Positions 50,952 to 60,616 of a stretch of DNA of 64,000 nucleotides are shown here, in pieces. The translations under genes were made by a program, and so were the position numbers. The stretch's first letter is position 1; each line of letters opens with the position of its first letter. Origin of the DNA: Marinobacter szutsaonensis (lineage in GTDB: Bacteria; Pseudomonadota; Gammaproteobacteria; Pseudomonadales; Oleiphilaceae); assembly GCF_039523335.1 (NCBI RefSeq), contig NZ_BAAAFC010000001.1, positions 1,984,001 to 2,048,000 on the forward strand. The letters run 5' to 3'. Below the pieces are notes generated by a model, which searched no databases, was not told the origin of the DNA, and saw nothing but the letters and a program-made list of their open reading frames with translations.

Positions 50952-52058
50952 TTATGGACCCACTTCAGGCGCTGGATCGGGACCATCTTCCCGGAATTCG
51001 CTGGCCGATTTCCCGGTCCACTTGCGGAACGCGCGGCTGAAGTTGGACAGGTCGGCGTAGCCCAGTTCGTAGGCGATTTCGCTGACTGACTGGTTGGTGT
51101 AACGCAGCAGCTGGATGGCCCGGTCCTTGAGCACCGATTCGAGGATTTCCCGGTAGCTGGTGTCCTTGTCCGCCAGCCGCCGTTTCAGGGTTCGGGAGGA
51201 GACGCAGAACCGATCGGCCATCGCTTCCAACGAGGGTAACGGGCCGGGGGTCATGCGCAGCATGTTACGGACCGCGAGGGCGATGTCGCCCTGTTCTTTC
51301 AGGGCCTTTTGCAGTTCGAACTCGCATTGTTCCCGGGCCATGGCGGAGGCGTCGGCATCGGCCAGGCGCATGCGGACGTCCAGCATGGTCTTCGGGAAGA
51401 TCATCATTTGTTCCGGCTGGCCGTATTCGAATCGTACCGGAAGCTGGTCGGCGAACTTGCGGTAATACGGCGGTTCCGGCGCGCTCAGGTGGACGGATAC
51501 GCCGGGGAGTTTTCCGTCTTCCAGGGCGAAGCCCCGGGCTTCGGCGTCTTCCCGGTCGAGGAGCTGTTCGGTCAGCAGGATCAGCGTGGCGCTGACGGTT
51601 TCGGCGAGGAAGGCATACAGCTCCGGCACGTCGAATTCGGCGCACAATTGCACCAGGACGTGGTCCCCGGCCAGGGACTGGTTCATGGTCAGGAACGGGG
51701 CGCGCAGCTGCAGGTAGCGGCGCACGGAGTCCAGCGCTCCCTCGAAGGTGGGGCTGGTCAGCGCGGCGAAACCCAGGGCTCCGTGAATGGTCAGCCGCAG
51801 TTCCCGGGCAAGGGCAAAGCTCAGGCCCTCGTCACCGACAAGCTCCCTGGCCCGCTGGGCCATGATGGTGGCGTCGGTGACGAAGACCCGGCTGTCGTTG
51901 GCTTTCAGGTCACCGGCGGTGAATGACAGCCCTTCATACAACTTCCGATCATTGTGGCCCAGTTTCCGGACAGTCTCCGCCAGCACCCGCAGGTACACGC
52001 CGGGCACCAGGAAAAATCCCAGCATCTGCCGCTCGTTGTCCGGGGTACCTGTTGCCAT
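50952..52058 (-). CDS. AraC family transcriptional regulator (OruR/ArgR-like)
   Basis: 368 residues. An N-terminal arabinose-binding-type domain (about 15-200) is followed by a C-terminal AraC double helix-turn-helix (about 265-360; FCVSSRTLKRRLADKDTSYR and VSEIAYELGYADLSNFSRAF). It is divergent from the metal-dependent hydrolase gene across 232 bp and may regulate it. ATG 52058 has AGGAA upstream; longer starts lack a ribosome site. The effector is unknown. Confidence 0.92.
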   Translation of the reverse strand: MATGTPDNERQMLGFFLVPGVYLRVLAETVRKLGHNDRKLYEGLSFTAGDLKANDSRVFVTDATIMAQRARELVGDEGLSFALARELRLTIHGALGFAALTSPTFEGALDSVRRYLQLRAPFLTMNQSLAGDHVLVQLCAEFDVPELYAFLAETVSATLILLTEQLLDREDAEARGFALEDGKLPGVSVHLSAPEPPYYRKFADQLPVRFEYGQPEQMMIFPKTMLDVRMRLADADASAMAREQCEFELQKALKEQGDIALAVRNMLRMTPGPLPSLEAMADRFCVSSRTLKRRLADKDTSYREILESVLKDRAIQLLRYTNQSVSEIAYELGYADLSNFSRAFRKWTGKSASEFREDGPDPAPEVGP

Positions 52059-52290
52059 ACGCGGTTCCTGATTCCTGTATTGGTTGTTACCGGACTCTAT
52101 CAGAAGCCGTCGGCCCGGACAGTGGGGCCACACACACCACCGGCACCGTCACCGGAGTCAATCGACCCAAGGTGCCTGTGTCCCATCCTGAATGATGGCC
52201 GTCCCGTTCGAGCATTCAGCCTTGCCGTTGACCGGCGCACACTGGTGGCATGACATCGGCCAAAGTGCGTAAGCGCAGAGGAGTAGCACC

Positions 52291-53184
52291 ATGCTGAATA
52301 CCAAGACTGCCGGGACCAGCACCCCGGTTTCCCAGACCCCGGACCACGTTGCCATCAAACCACAGCGGATGGGCTTCGAGTTCGGCGAACAGGTTCCCCG
52401 TTACTGGCTCAATGACAATTACCTGCTGAGCCACATGATGAATGCGTTGTCGGTGCTGTTTCCCCAGGGCGAACAGTTTTTCGTGGATTCGGTCCGTCAG
52501 TTCCGTGACCAGATCACCGACCCCAAACTCAAGGAGGAGGTCCGGGGTTTCATTGGCCAGGAAGCAATGCACTCCCTGGAACACATTGCCATGAACCAGC
52601 ACGTGCGTGATCATGGCATGCCGGTGGAGGAGATGGAGAAACACCTGGAGGTGGTCCTGGGAATCGCCAGCAAGCTGCCCAAACGGCACCAGCTGGCCAT
52701 CACCTGCGCCCTTGAGCACATGACCGCGATGATGGCGGACATGCTGCTGGCGAGGGACGACGTGCGCGAGGACATGCACGAGTCCATGCGCCCGCTGTGG
52801 GTGTGGCACGCCATCGAGGAGACCGAGCACAAGGCGGTCACCTACGATGTGTTCCAGCAGGTCGGTGGCACCTACGCCGAACGTTCTTTCTACCTGGCGT
52901 TCAGCACCGCCGCCCTGGGGGTGATGGCCACCTACTTCACCACCCGGATGATGCTGAACGACCGCAAGGGTTTCTCACTGAAGGACGCCGGTAAGGGTCT
53001 GTGGCGCATGTGGGGCAGGAACGGCACTTTCTCGAGCCTGATTCCCACCTGGCTGGAGTATTTCAAGCCGGACTTTCATCCCTGGGATCACGACAACAGC
53101 GAGCTGATTGCCCGGTTCAAGGAACAGATCCAGGCTCATATCGCACCCCAGTACCGCGACGGTAACCGTCGCACGCTGCAGTAA
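52291..53184 (+). CDS. Predicted metal-dependent hydrolase (PF10118 type)
   Basis: 297 residues. Clustered His and Glu/Asp residues (GFIGQEAMHSLEHIAMN, then RPLWVWHAIEETEHKAVTYD) are typical of this family, whose helical fold probably binds two metal ions. No confirmed reaction is known to me. One hydrophobic segment (FYLAFSTAALGVMATYF) lies near residue 200. RBS GAGGAG is present before the ATG. Its stop is 6 bp from the convergent amidotransferase gene; a half GGGGTCAG motif sits in that gap. Confidence 0.85.
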   Translation: MLNTKTAGTSTPVSQTPDHVAIKPQRMGFEFGEQVPRYWLNDNYLLSHMMNALSVLFPQGEQFFVDSVRQFRDQITDPKLKEEVRGFIGQEAMHSLEHIAMNQHVRDHGMPVEEMEKHLEVVLGIASKLPKRHQLAITCALEHMTAMMADMLLARDDVREDMHESMRPLWVWHAIEETEHKAVTYDVFQQVGGTYAERSFYLAFSTAALGVMATYFTTRMMLNDRKGFSLKDAGKGLWRMWGRNGTFSSLIPTWLEYFKPDFHPWDHDNSELIARFKEQIQAHIAPQYRDGNRRTLQ

Positions 53185-53190
53185 ACGGGG

Positions 53191-53979
53191 TCAGTCGGGC
53201 CGGGCAGGCGCCAGGCCCGATTGTACTACCTCGCCCTTGCACCAGAGGCGCCACTCCCCGGGCTGGTAGATATCCCAGGTTTCATCGGTGGTCAGCGGTT
53301 CGGTCACGATCACGCTGACGATGTCATTGGGGGTGGTTTCCGCCTCGAAGTCCACGGTGACATCGGCATCCTTGAGCCGCGCCGGTCCGAACGGTGCCCG
53401 CCGGGTAATGCTGGCCATTTTTGTGGTGCAGTAAGTGAACAACCAGTCCCCGTTGCTCAGCAGCAGGTTGAACACGCCGTGGCGGGCGTAACCACTGGAC
53501 AACCGGACCAGGCGCTCGACAATCTCATCGGTGGGGCAGTCCCGGTCACAGTGTGTACGAAGGTGATTGAGGATGTCGCAGAACAGTGCCTCGCTGTCGG
53601 TAGTGCCCACCGGCTCGTAAAAGCCACCGCTGTAATGGAAGTCACTCAGCTGTCCGTTGTGGGCAAAAACCCAGTAACGGCCCCACAGCTCCCGCATGAA
53701 CGGGTGAGTATTGGCCAGGCAAATGGAACCGACGTTGGCCTGCCGGATGTGGCAGATGGCCACTTCACTCTTGATGGGGTGGGTCTGTACCACCTCGGCA
53801 ATGCGGGAATTGGCGCTGGCGTCGGCATCGTGGAAGGCCCGCACGCCCTTGCCCTCATAGAAGGCCACGCCCCAACCATCCTTGTGCGGCCCGGTGTCGC
53901 CACCCCGACGGGTGAGGCCGGTAAAGCTGAAACAGAGATCGGTGGGGGTGTTGGCACTCATGGCCAGCAATTCGCACAT
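53191..53979 (-). CDS. Class II glutamine amidotransferase (YafJ-like)
   Basis: 262 residues. The mature N-terminus MCELLAMSANTPTDLCFSF places the nucleophile at Cys2. The glutaminase landmarks RRGGDTGPHKDGWGVAFYEG and AHNGQLSDFHY follow. The family cleaves glutamine but no synthase domain is attached; YafJ relatives have no clear substrate, and some act on gamma-glutamyl compounds. It stands alone, 50 bp downstream of nothing on its own strand except the diguanylate cyclase gene upstream. Confidence 0.92.
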   Translation of the reverse strand: MCELLAMSANTPTDLCFSFTGLTRRGGDTGPHKDGWGVAFYEGKGVRAFHDADASANSRIAEVVQTHPIKSEVAICHIRQANVGSICLANTHPFMRELWGRYWVFAHNGQLSDFHYSGGFYEPVGTTDSEALFCDILNHLRTHCDRDCPTDEIVERLVRLSSGYARHGVFNLLLSNGDWLFTYCTTKMASITRRAPFGPARLKDADVTVDFEAETTPNDIVSVIVTEPLTTDETWDIYQPGEWRLWCKGEVVQSGLAPARPD

Positions 53980-54029
53980 GGACTTGATGACTTCCTGACG
54001 GTTCCGGGTTCACCCCAAGAATACCGGAA

Positions 54030-55136
54030 TCAGGTTCCTGTGCCAGCCAGCAAGTCACCCTGACCCACGCTGAGGTTCATGCCAGCCCCGGCTACCCGGT
54101 TGCGTCCGGCACGTTTGCCGCCCAGCAGACAATGGTCAGCCACCCGGAACAGGGTCTCGGCATCGCGCCCGTGCTCCGGCCACTGGGCAATGCCAAACGA
54201 GGCGGTCACCCGGATGGTTCTGTCGCCATAGGTCAGTTCATTGCTGGCGATACACAGGCGCAACTCTTCGATCAGTTCGTAGGCGTCCGCCGGCTTCACA
54301 TCCCTCAGGATCAGGCCGAACTCCTCGCCGCCAAGCCGGCCCACGGAATCGGTACTGCGAAGCCGCTCGGTCAGGCAGGCGCCGATGTGGCCCAGGACAT
54401 GGTCTCCGGCGTCATGGCCCAGGGTGTCGTTCACCTGTTTGAAGTGATCAATGTCCATGATCGCCAGGGCAAACCCGGAACCACTTCGCTCGCACTCCGC
54501 GATGGTCCGGCTCAGTGTGCCCTGGAAACTGGAACGGTTGGCTAGCCCGGTCAGGGCATCGGTCTGGGCCAGGTCCACCAGGCGCTGTTCGGCGGCTTCC
54601 CGCCGCACCTCGTACATGTGAATGAACACCAGCATCAATGCGCCACAGAGCACCATGTTCAGAAGGTCAATCAGGGCATGGGGGCTGGCCAGGTTACCGA
54701 GGTGAATCCAGTAAACCACACCACCGGCGAGCATGAAGGGCAGGCTAAGCATCATGCCCTCACGCTTGCCCAGCAGCAGGTAGGCGAGTACCGGCATCAT
54801 CAGTACCCACACAAAGGCCGACACCGACGCCTCCGGTAACAACATGATGACCAGGAAAAAGCTGAACAGCGGGATGAGATAGCCGTAGATCCACTGCTGC
54901 AACCGGCGGGTGCGTTCGAGGCGCCAAAAACCGTATAACAGCAGGGCACTGGCCGTAAATTCGCCAACCCCGATCCAGAAGAATCCGTTAAGGATCTGGA
55001 GGCAGGCAAAAACCACCAGCGCACTGCCGGTGACCAAAAACAGAAGCCGCGTCAGGGAGCGGCGATGACCCTGTCGGAGACCCGAGCGACTCTGCTCCAG
55101 TGTCGCTCCCAGGTCCGTATGCTGAGGCAATTTCAT
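54030..55136 (-). CDS. Membrane diguanylate cyclase (GGDEF)
   Basis: 368 residues. About six helices (35-185) precede a coiled linker and a GGDEF domain with intact GGEEF and the RxxD site (RSTD) five residues upstream, so it should be active and product-inhibited. DALTGLANRSSFQGTLSR marks the domain start. ATG 55136 follows AGGGAAG; a longer frame to 55229 lacks a ribosome site and runs into the SDR terminator. The layout resembles the cyclase at 5864, but the membrane parts differ. Confidence 0.92.
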   Translation of the reverse strand: MKLPQHTDLGATLEQSRSGLRQGHRRSLTRLLFLVTGSALVVFACLQILNGFFWIGVGEFTASALLLYGFWRLERTRRLQQWIYGYLIPLFSFFLVIMLLPEASVSAFVWVLMMPVLAYLLLGKREGMMLSLPFMLAGGVVYWIHLGNLASPHALIDLLNMVLCGALMLVFIHMYEVRREAAEQRLVDLAQTDALTGLANRSSFQGTLSRTIAECERSGSGFALAIMDIDHFKQVNDTLGHDAGDHVLGHIGACLTERLRSTDSVGRLGGEEFGLILRDVKPADAYELIEELRLCIASNELTYGDRTIRVTASFGIAQWPEHGRDAETLFRVADHCLLGGKRAGRNRVAGAGMNLSVGQGDLLAGTGT

Positions 55137-55195
55137 GCTGTATCTTCCCTGGATGAACAGCAAGTATAGTCTGACGACATTGTATGTAAAATGTA

Positions 55196-55225
55196 CAGCA
55201 GGTTGGCATCCCGTCCAACCTGCTG
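55196..55225 (-). terminator. Terminator after the SDR gene
   Basis: An 11-base stem CAGCAGGTTGG / CCAACCTGCTG with an 8-base loop, 13 bp past the SDR stop on the minus strand. The T-rich stretch following it (ACATTTTACA) is only a weak T-run. Confidence 0.75.
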
Positions 55226-55238
55226 CCACTGGCAGGCT

Positions 55239-56054
55239 TCAGATATAGAGGTTCTTGCGGGAGAAACGTTCCACCAGGGGCTGGTAGGCAGAACCCAGAA
55301 GCCGGTTGATGGCGTCGATGCCCCAGGCATCCGGACCCACCAGGATCCGGGATTCGTCCCGGAGGATGCCCTTGACGATAGTCTCTGCCGCCTTGTCCGG
55401 GGTGGTCATGGCCAGCTTGTCGAACCCCTTGCGCTGGGCCGCGCCGTTCTCGGACTTGCCCATACGGGCGGAGTTGGCGATGTTGGTCCGGATACCGCCG
55501 GGGTGGACACAGCTGACCGACACCGGCTGGCCCTCAAGCTTCATCTCCTGACGCAGGGACTCGGTGAAGCCCCGCACCGCAAACTTGGCGGCGTTGTAGG
55601 CACTTTGCTTGGGGACGCCGATCAGCCCGAAGACACTGGAAATGTTGACCACGTGTCCGTCACCGGAAGCAATCAGATGCGGCAGAAAGGCCCGGGAGCC
55701 ATGGGCCACGCCCCAGAAATCGATATCCATGATCCACTTGAAGTCCTCGTCGGTCATTTCCCGGACCGACGCAGACAGGGCGACACCGGCGTTGTTGATC
55801 ACCAGGTTGACCTGACCGAAATCCCGGACCACCTCTTCCGCGTGGGCGTAGATCGCCTCACGGTCTGACACGTCCAGCCGGTAGCTGCGGAATTCCGCAT
55901 CCTTGAGTTCGGCCGCAGTTTCCGCCAGACCGGTTTCATTCACGTCCGAGATCGCCAGTCGGCAACCCCGTGCCGCCAGAGCCTTGGCAAGGGACCGGCC
56001 GATACCGGAGCCTGCCCCGGTGACCACGGCGACTTTGTTGTTCAGATCCTTCAT
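55239..56054 (-). CDS. Short-chain dehydrogenase/reductase
   Basis: 271 residues, classical SDR. The NAD(P) motif TGAGSGIG is at about 13-20, NNAG appears in VNLVINNAG, and the catalytic Ser (NISSVFG) and YxxxK (YNAAK) are intact. The acid after strand 2 (ISDVNE) suggests NAD(H) preference. The substrate is unknown; several Marinobacter SDRs act on fatty aldehydes or alcohols, but nothing here proves that. The gene is preceded by a strong hairpin at 56071-56112, directly ahead of its AGAGG ribosome site. Confidence 0.92.
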   Translation of the reverse strand: MKDLNNKVAVVTGAGSGIGRSLAKALAARGCRLAISDVNETGLAETAAELKDAEFRSYRLDVSDREAIYAHAEEVVRDFGQVNLVINNAGVALSASVREMTDEDFKWIMDIDFWGVAHGSRAFLPHLIASGDGHVVNISSVFGLIGVPKQSAYNAAKFAVRGFTESLRQEMKLEGQPVSVSCVHPGGIRTNIANSARMGKSENGAAQRKGFDKLAMTTPDKAAETIVKGILRDESRILVGPDAWGIDAINRLLGSAYQPLVERFSRKNLYI

Positions 56055-56070
56055 GGCGGGAGCCTCTTGT

Positions 56071-56112
56071 AGTGGTTTTCCTTGTATAGCAGAACTGCTA
56101 TGGAAAACCACT
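56071..56112 (-). promoter_or_regulatory. Nested palindrome ahead of the SDR start
   Basis: Outer 11-base arms AGTGGTTTTCC / GGAAAACCACT enclose an inner palindrome TAGCAG-AA-CTGCTA. It ends 17 bp before the SDR start codon and just ahead of the ribosome site, so it could be an operator or a translation-affecting RNA hairpin. Confidence 0.6.
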
Positions 56113-56172
56113 TTAGACCCCGGACGCACCCGCGCCTATGGCAGCATGTGCTCCCCGAGCCAGGCAATGTGG

Positions 56173-56769
56173 TCAGTCGCCCAGCAGGTTATCCAGAGGC
56201 TGGTCATAGCTGGGGGCGAAAACCTCGAGGAAATACTGCACTTCCGGCAGCCCATCCTGCTCGAGCCTTTTCCGGATCTGGCTGGCAGCGGGCCCGAATT
56301 CCTGGTTACCCGCGCGGATCTCCGCCTGGCACTTGAGCCAGGCTGACAGCCGGTCCGCGGCCTTGATCAGCTCCTTCTCCTCCGTTGCCAGCTTCGACTC
56401 CTGCAGATAGGGTGCGAACGGTCCCTGCAGGTCCTCCGGCAGCAGGGCCAGCAACTCCGCCTCGGCCTTGTGCTCGATATCACCAAAGGCTTCGCGCATG
56501 ACCCGCGAGTGATACTTCACCGGTGTCGGCATGTCGCCGGTAATGACCTCGGTGGCATCGTGATAGAGCGCCGCGGCGGCAATGCGATCCGCATTGACCG
56601 TGCCATTGAACCGGTGGTTGCGGATGATCGCCAGGGCATGGGCCAGGGTAGCCACTTCCCAGGAGTGGGTGGCAACATTCTCCTCGATGGCATTACGCAT
56701 CAGGCCCCAGCGCTTGATCCAGCGCAGGCGTGACACATAGGCGAAGAAGTGGCTTGCGATGGCGGCCAT
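56173..56769 (-). CDS. yfbR: 5'-deoxynucleotidase YfbR (HD domain)
   Basis: 198 residues. It removes phosphate from deoxyribonucleoside 5'-monophosphates. The HD-domain metal ligands are at His35 (ATHSWEVA), His70-Asp71 (LYHDATE) and Asp near 138 (KAADRLSAW), matching E. coli YfbR, with TGDMPTPVKYHS after the HD pair. It stands alone, about 110 bp before the divergent binding-protein gene. Confidence 0.94.
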   Translation of the reverse strand: MAAIASHFFAYVSRLRWIKRWGLMRNAIEENVATHSWEVATLAHALAIIRNHRFNGTVNADRIAAAALYHDATEVITGDMPTPVKYHSRVMREAFGDIEHKAEAELLALLPEDLQGPFAPYLQESKLATEEKELIKAADRLSAWLKCQAEIRAGNQEFGPAASQIRKRLEQDGLPEVQYFLEVFAPSYDQPLDNLLGD

Positions 56770-56879
56770 ACCCCGATTCCTTTTTTCATTAATTGATGAC
56801 GCGTGAAACCTATTTCAGGTATCTGCGTGTTAGCTTTAGAACTGGTGAATGTGTTGCGATCTTAGCAGGTGGATTATAC

Positions 56880-57698
56880 GTGCCCGGACTCCGATGTTTC
56901 TGCAAGCTGGTGTTGATTACGCTGTTCCCACTGGCACCGCTGCCGGCCGCTTGGGCAGACACGGACATCGTTGTCGGTGTCTACGATTTCCCGCCGGTTG
57001 CCCGCATCGACGAGGACAAAAAGGTTGAGGGCCTGCTGGGAGACCTTCTGAGAGAGCTGGAAACCGTCCATCAGGATGTTACTTTCCGGATCTTCCACAC
57101 CTCCCCCAAACGCCGTTACCTGGATTTCGACGCACACCGGTACGACGTCATATTCTTTGAAAGCCCGAGTTGGGAGTGGCAGGACAAACAGGCGCTGATC
57201 AGCCCGCCACTCCTGATGGACGAAGATATCTACATCGCCCTCAACAAGCCGGGCCGGGACGCGAGCTTTTTCGAAGACCTTGAGCAGCGAAATATTGTCG
57301 CCCTTTCCGGTTACCACTATGGGTTTGCCGGTATGGAAACCGATCCGCAAGAACTCGAACAACGCTTCAACATCGAGTTCTCGGACAGTCACAGCCGCAA
57401 CCTGGATCTGATCAAGGCAGACCGGCCCTCCGTCGCTCAGGTGGCCATCATCAACGACTCGTACCTGCAGATGCATCTGGACCAGCATCCTGAAGACCGG
57501 AACCGGTTCCTGATTTCGGACCAACCGGACCAGAACTACCAGCTGAGCATCATCACGCATCCCGAAGGACCCGTCACCGCCCGGGACATGATGGATCTCC
57601 TGACGCCGCTGATCGAGACCGGTCGTTACCAGGGTCTGGTGCAGAAGTGGGGGCTGGATCTGCCCCCCTCTCTTTCACCTGACTCCGGAGAAAACTGA
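56880..57698 (+). CDS. Periplasmic solute-binding protein (SBP family 3 type)
   Basis: 272 residues from the GTG at 56880, chosen because AGGTGG lies 7 bases upstream and it gives a normal signal peptide ending PAAWA|DTD. The mature protein begins IVVGVYDFPPVARIDEDKKV, typical of the amino-acid-type binding fold. No ABC permease or ATPase is nearby, so it may act as a signal receptor or serve a distant transporter. Ligand-binding Arg/Asp positions could not be placed with confidence. Confidence 0.82.
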   Translation: MPGLRCFCKLVLITLFPLAPLPAAWADTDIVVGVYDFPPVARIDEDKKVEGLLGDLLRELETVHQDVTFRIFHTSPKRRYLDFDAHRYDVIFFESPSWEWQDKQALISPPLLMDEDIYIALNKPGRDASFFEDLEQRNIVALSGYHYGFAGMETDPQELEQRFNIEFSDSHSRNLDLIKADRPSVAQVAIINDSYLQMHLDQHPEDRNRFLISDQPDQNYQLSIITHPEGPVTARDMMDLLTPLIETGRYQGLVQKWGLDLPPSLSPDSGEN

Positions 57699-57706
57699 CA
57701 GCACAC

Positions 57707-60532
57707 TCAGCGGACATCCAGAGTGAAAGGCACCACCACATTGCCTTCGGCACCCACCTGGGCATCCCGCGCCGGGTCCAGCAGGAACAGCTGATCGCCC
57801 GGCACCTCCTGGGTGTCGGTCAGCAACCGGCGCACCGCCAGGCCCCGATCCCGGGCCAGGTTGTTGAGCGCTTCCGGCGACAGGGTCCGTTCACCCGAGA
57901 GATAGGCCTCGCGGGCACGTGCCCAGGCCTCCTCCGAGAGCTCTTTCTGGCCGCCATTGGTAAGTTCATCCCGCAACAGCGCCAGACCATCGGTTTCCGG
58001 TGACACCGCACCACGCACATTCAGCAGTAACTCGGGACGCTCGCGCAGGGCATCAGCCAGCGCTGACAGCTTGGCCGCCTCACCTTCCGCCAGCTCGACA
58101 CTTCCCGGGACAAAACTGACCTGGCCCAGGTCCTCGCCGGTCAGGCCCGCCATCTCGGCAATGGAACCCAGCATGCTGAACGGTGAAGCCGCCGCCTTGA
58201 CCAACAGGTTCACGAACGCACGCATGACCACCTGACCGACGCTGAAGTCCGGGTCCGACAGGTCGCCGCTGATCGGCAGATCCACCTCGATGACGCCATC
58301 GCGATCCCGGAGCAGTGCCAGGCCCAGTTTTACCGGCGCATTGACGGCTTCATCACTGGCCACCGCCTGCCCGAGCTGCAACCGGTCCATGACAACCAGG
58401 TTCGAGGCGTCAATCCGGCTTCCGGCAATCTCGTAATCCAGGTCCAGGTTGAGCTTGCCACTGTCCACACCGTAACCCAGGTAGCGACCGAAATAGGGCG
58501 ACAGCTCCGGCAGGGACAGGTTGTCCATGGCCAGCGTTAGATCACTGACATCATCGGTGCCCAGGGTGCCGAGGGTGCCCTGGAAATTCACGTCACCCAC
58601 CTGGCCAACCCGGCCCTTAAGAGACACCTTGCCCTGTTGCGGCGGGATATTGCTGATCCCGATCACCGAGCCGGAAAGCTCGTCAAACGAAGTGGTAAAG
58701 GCCGGGCTCAGGGTCCGGTCCGTATAGGCCACCGAACCGTTCTCGATGGCCAGTTCCCCGATCCGGAAAATTAAGGAGGGCTGGCCATTTCCGGAGTCCG
58801 CGGCTTCGTCTGATTCGGGATCCGATGCCGCGCCACCGCCGGACACCGGAATCCGCTCGACGTTATGCACCGCATCGGTGCCGCGTACGATGTTGGCAAC
58901 CGGCTGCACCACGCTGATAGTACCGATTTCCAGACGCGCAGGGCTGACGTTGTATTCGATTGGAGCAAGGCGCACCGTCTGCCAGGACAACAGGCGGTCC
59001 TGCTGGCCTGCCAGGCGCAGATTCAGGTTGCTGACCTCTGCGGTGCCGCTGAAGGTTCCGGTCATCGGTTCCTGCTGGCTGTCCAGGTCGAGATTACCGT
59101 CAAAACCCAGTTGGCCATTGGCGACACTCAGGTTGGCACCCTGCTGCAGGTAGGGTTGGAAGGCGGCCAGGGTGATCCCCGATCCGGACACAGCCGCTTC
59201 AAAAGTGAATGGCGCCGGTGTTACCTGACCCTGCAGCGCCAATCGGCCGCCACTGGCCAGGGTGGCACTCAAATCATAGCTGACCGGCTCTTCCAGGCGG
59301 TGGCTTACGGTTCCGGTGGAGAGGGAGATTTCCTGCAGCCGCAGATCTGCTTCGCTGGCCGGAACCCGGTCCTGCCAGCTTACCGCGGAGCGGGCGACGC
59401 GAATGCCGTCCACCGACCAGCGGAACGGCCGGGTGTCGGCGGCCGATTCCGGTGCGGACTCCTCGGCCTCTGCGCCGGCGGTGTCACCCGCCAGCGGCGC
59501 CAGCCAGTCGATCGATCCCCCGGAATCCCGGGCCACCGCCAGGTCCAGGTTATCCACCGTTACCTGTCCAACCCGGGCCTCCCGGGCGGTCAGGTCGAAC
59601 CCGATCTGGTCGACACCGATACGCCCCGTGGTCAGCCTGCTGGCCTCCGACTCCGCGTCGAGAGCGACCGCCAGATCCTCCAGGGACAGTTCGCCATTCT
59701 CCGTGGCCAGGTAAAACACCTCACCCGCCTGAAGTTCATAGTCGGACCGGACAGTAACATTGCCCCCACGCAGGTCGTAGGGCAGATAGGGTGCCAGGAA
59801 ATGTTCGAGGGTTTCATAACTGATGTCGGCAACGCGCAGGCTGCCCCGTGAATAGAGCGGCGTCACGCTCAGGTCGCCCTGCCATTCAACCGTCTGGCTG
59901 CCAATAGCCGCCAGCAGATAGTAGTTGCTGTCGCCTTCCTCCCGCGGCCATGTGGCCAGCTCGTTGAGGGAAAGGTCCAGAGGCGTGATCCGGAACTCGG
60001 CCGGCTCGGCCTGACTGAAATCCCGGAACAGGAGCTCGCCGCCATCAATGGCCAGCTGCTGGAAGAATAGCTTCGGAGGACCGCTGTCCTGATCGGCGGT
60101 TTCGGGTTCGGCCGCCGGCTGGGGTTCCGGGTGAGCGGCCTGCCAGTCCCGCGCGAAATTGATGCCGTAGTCTTCGAGCAGGTCAACCCGGATATAGGGC
60201 TCCTGCAGGCGGATCTCCTGGAAACCGACAATACCCCGGAACAACTGGAAAAAACTGAGGTTCACAAACAGCCGGTCGAAGCCAAGGACCTTCTCACCAT
60301 CCCTGTCGTTGGCAGACAGCTCCGTCGCTTCGACCGTCAGGGCAAACGGATTGATGGCAAGGTCTGTTACCTGTGCCTGCCACCCCATCTGCTGATCCAG
60401 CTGCTCGGGGACTGCGCTCTTGAGCCACCAGGGCAACAGCAGGAAGCCCGCGAGGGCATAAAGAACAACCAGAACGACGACCGCGATGGCGAGGTTCCTT
60501 GGTAGACGACTCTTTTGACGGCTCCGGGCCAC
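57707..60532 (-). CDS. Large DUF748/AsmA-like envelope protein
   Basis: 941 residues from the GTG at 60532, which has AGGAG 6 bases upstream; a start at 60589 would add 19 residues. One N-terminal helix (about 15-35) is followed by a long periplasmic region of repeated beta-type segments of the DUF748 family (IQEIRLQEPYIRVDLLEDYG-like stretch near 95-115, then FDELSGSVIGIS and LGLALLRDRDGVIEVDLPIS near 760). DUF748/AsmA-like proteins are thought to bridge the periplasm and aid lipid or envelope traffic. It ends 8 bp past the convergent binding-protein gene. Confidence 0.88.
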   Translation of the reverse strand: MARSRQKSRLPRNLAIAVVVLVVLYALAGFLLLPWWLKSAVPEQLDQQMGWQAQVTDLAINPFALTVEATELSANDRDGEKVLGFDRLFVNLSFFQLFRGIVGFQEIRLQEPYIRVDLLEDYGINFARDWQAAHPEPQPAAEPETADQDSGPPKLFFQQLAIDGGELLFRDFSQAEPAEFRITPLDLSLNELATWPREEGDSNYYLLAAIGSQTVEWQGDLSVTPLYSRGSLRVADISYETLEHFLAPYLPYDLRGGNVTVRSDYELQAGEVFYLATENGELSLEDLAVALDAESEASRLTTGRIGVDQIGFDLTAREARVGQVTVDNLDLAVARDSGGSIDWLAPLAGDTAGAEAEESAPESAADTRPFRWSVDGIRVARSAVSWQDRVPASEADLRLQEISLSTGTVSHRLEEPVSYDLSATLASGGRLALQGQVTPAPFTFEAAVSGSGITLAAFQPYLQQGANLSVANGQLGFDGNLDLDSQQEPMTGTFSGTAEVSNLNLRLAGQQDRLLSWQTVRLAPIEYNVSPARLEIGTISVVQPVANIVRGTDAVHNVERIPVSGGGAASDPESDEAADSGNGQPSLIFRIGELAIENGSVAYTDRTLSPAFTTSFDELSGSVIGISNIPPQQGKVSLKGRVGQVGDVNFQGTLGTLGTDDVSDLTLAMDNLSLPELSPYFGRYLGYGVDSGKLNLDLDYEIAGSRIDASNLVVMDRLQLGQAVASDEAVNAPVKLGLALLRDRDGVIEVDLPISGDLSDPDFSVGQVVMRAFVNLLVKAAASPFSMLGSIAEMAGLTGEDLGQVSFVPGSVELAEGEAAKLSALADALRERPELLLNVRGAVSPETDGLALLRDELTNGGQKELSEEAWARAREAYLSGERTLSPEALNNLARDRGLAVRRLLTDTQEVPGDQLFLLDPARDAQVGAEGNVVVPFTLDVR

Positions 60533-60616
60533 GAAACTCTCCTCTTTTTCGGCGGAAAAGCGGGGCTTTAACAGCCCCCTGCCTGACACAAGGATAGTCG
60601 GCCCGGTGTCCGTTTG

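Noticed and set aside
53187..53194. Third GGGGTCAG palindrome
   Set aside because: Only one half is present; no complementary arm follows, so it is not listed as a repeat copy.
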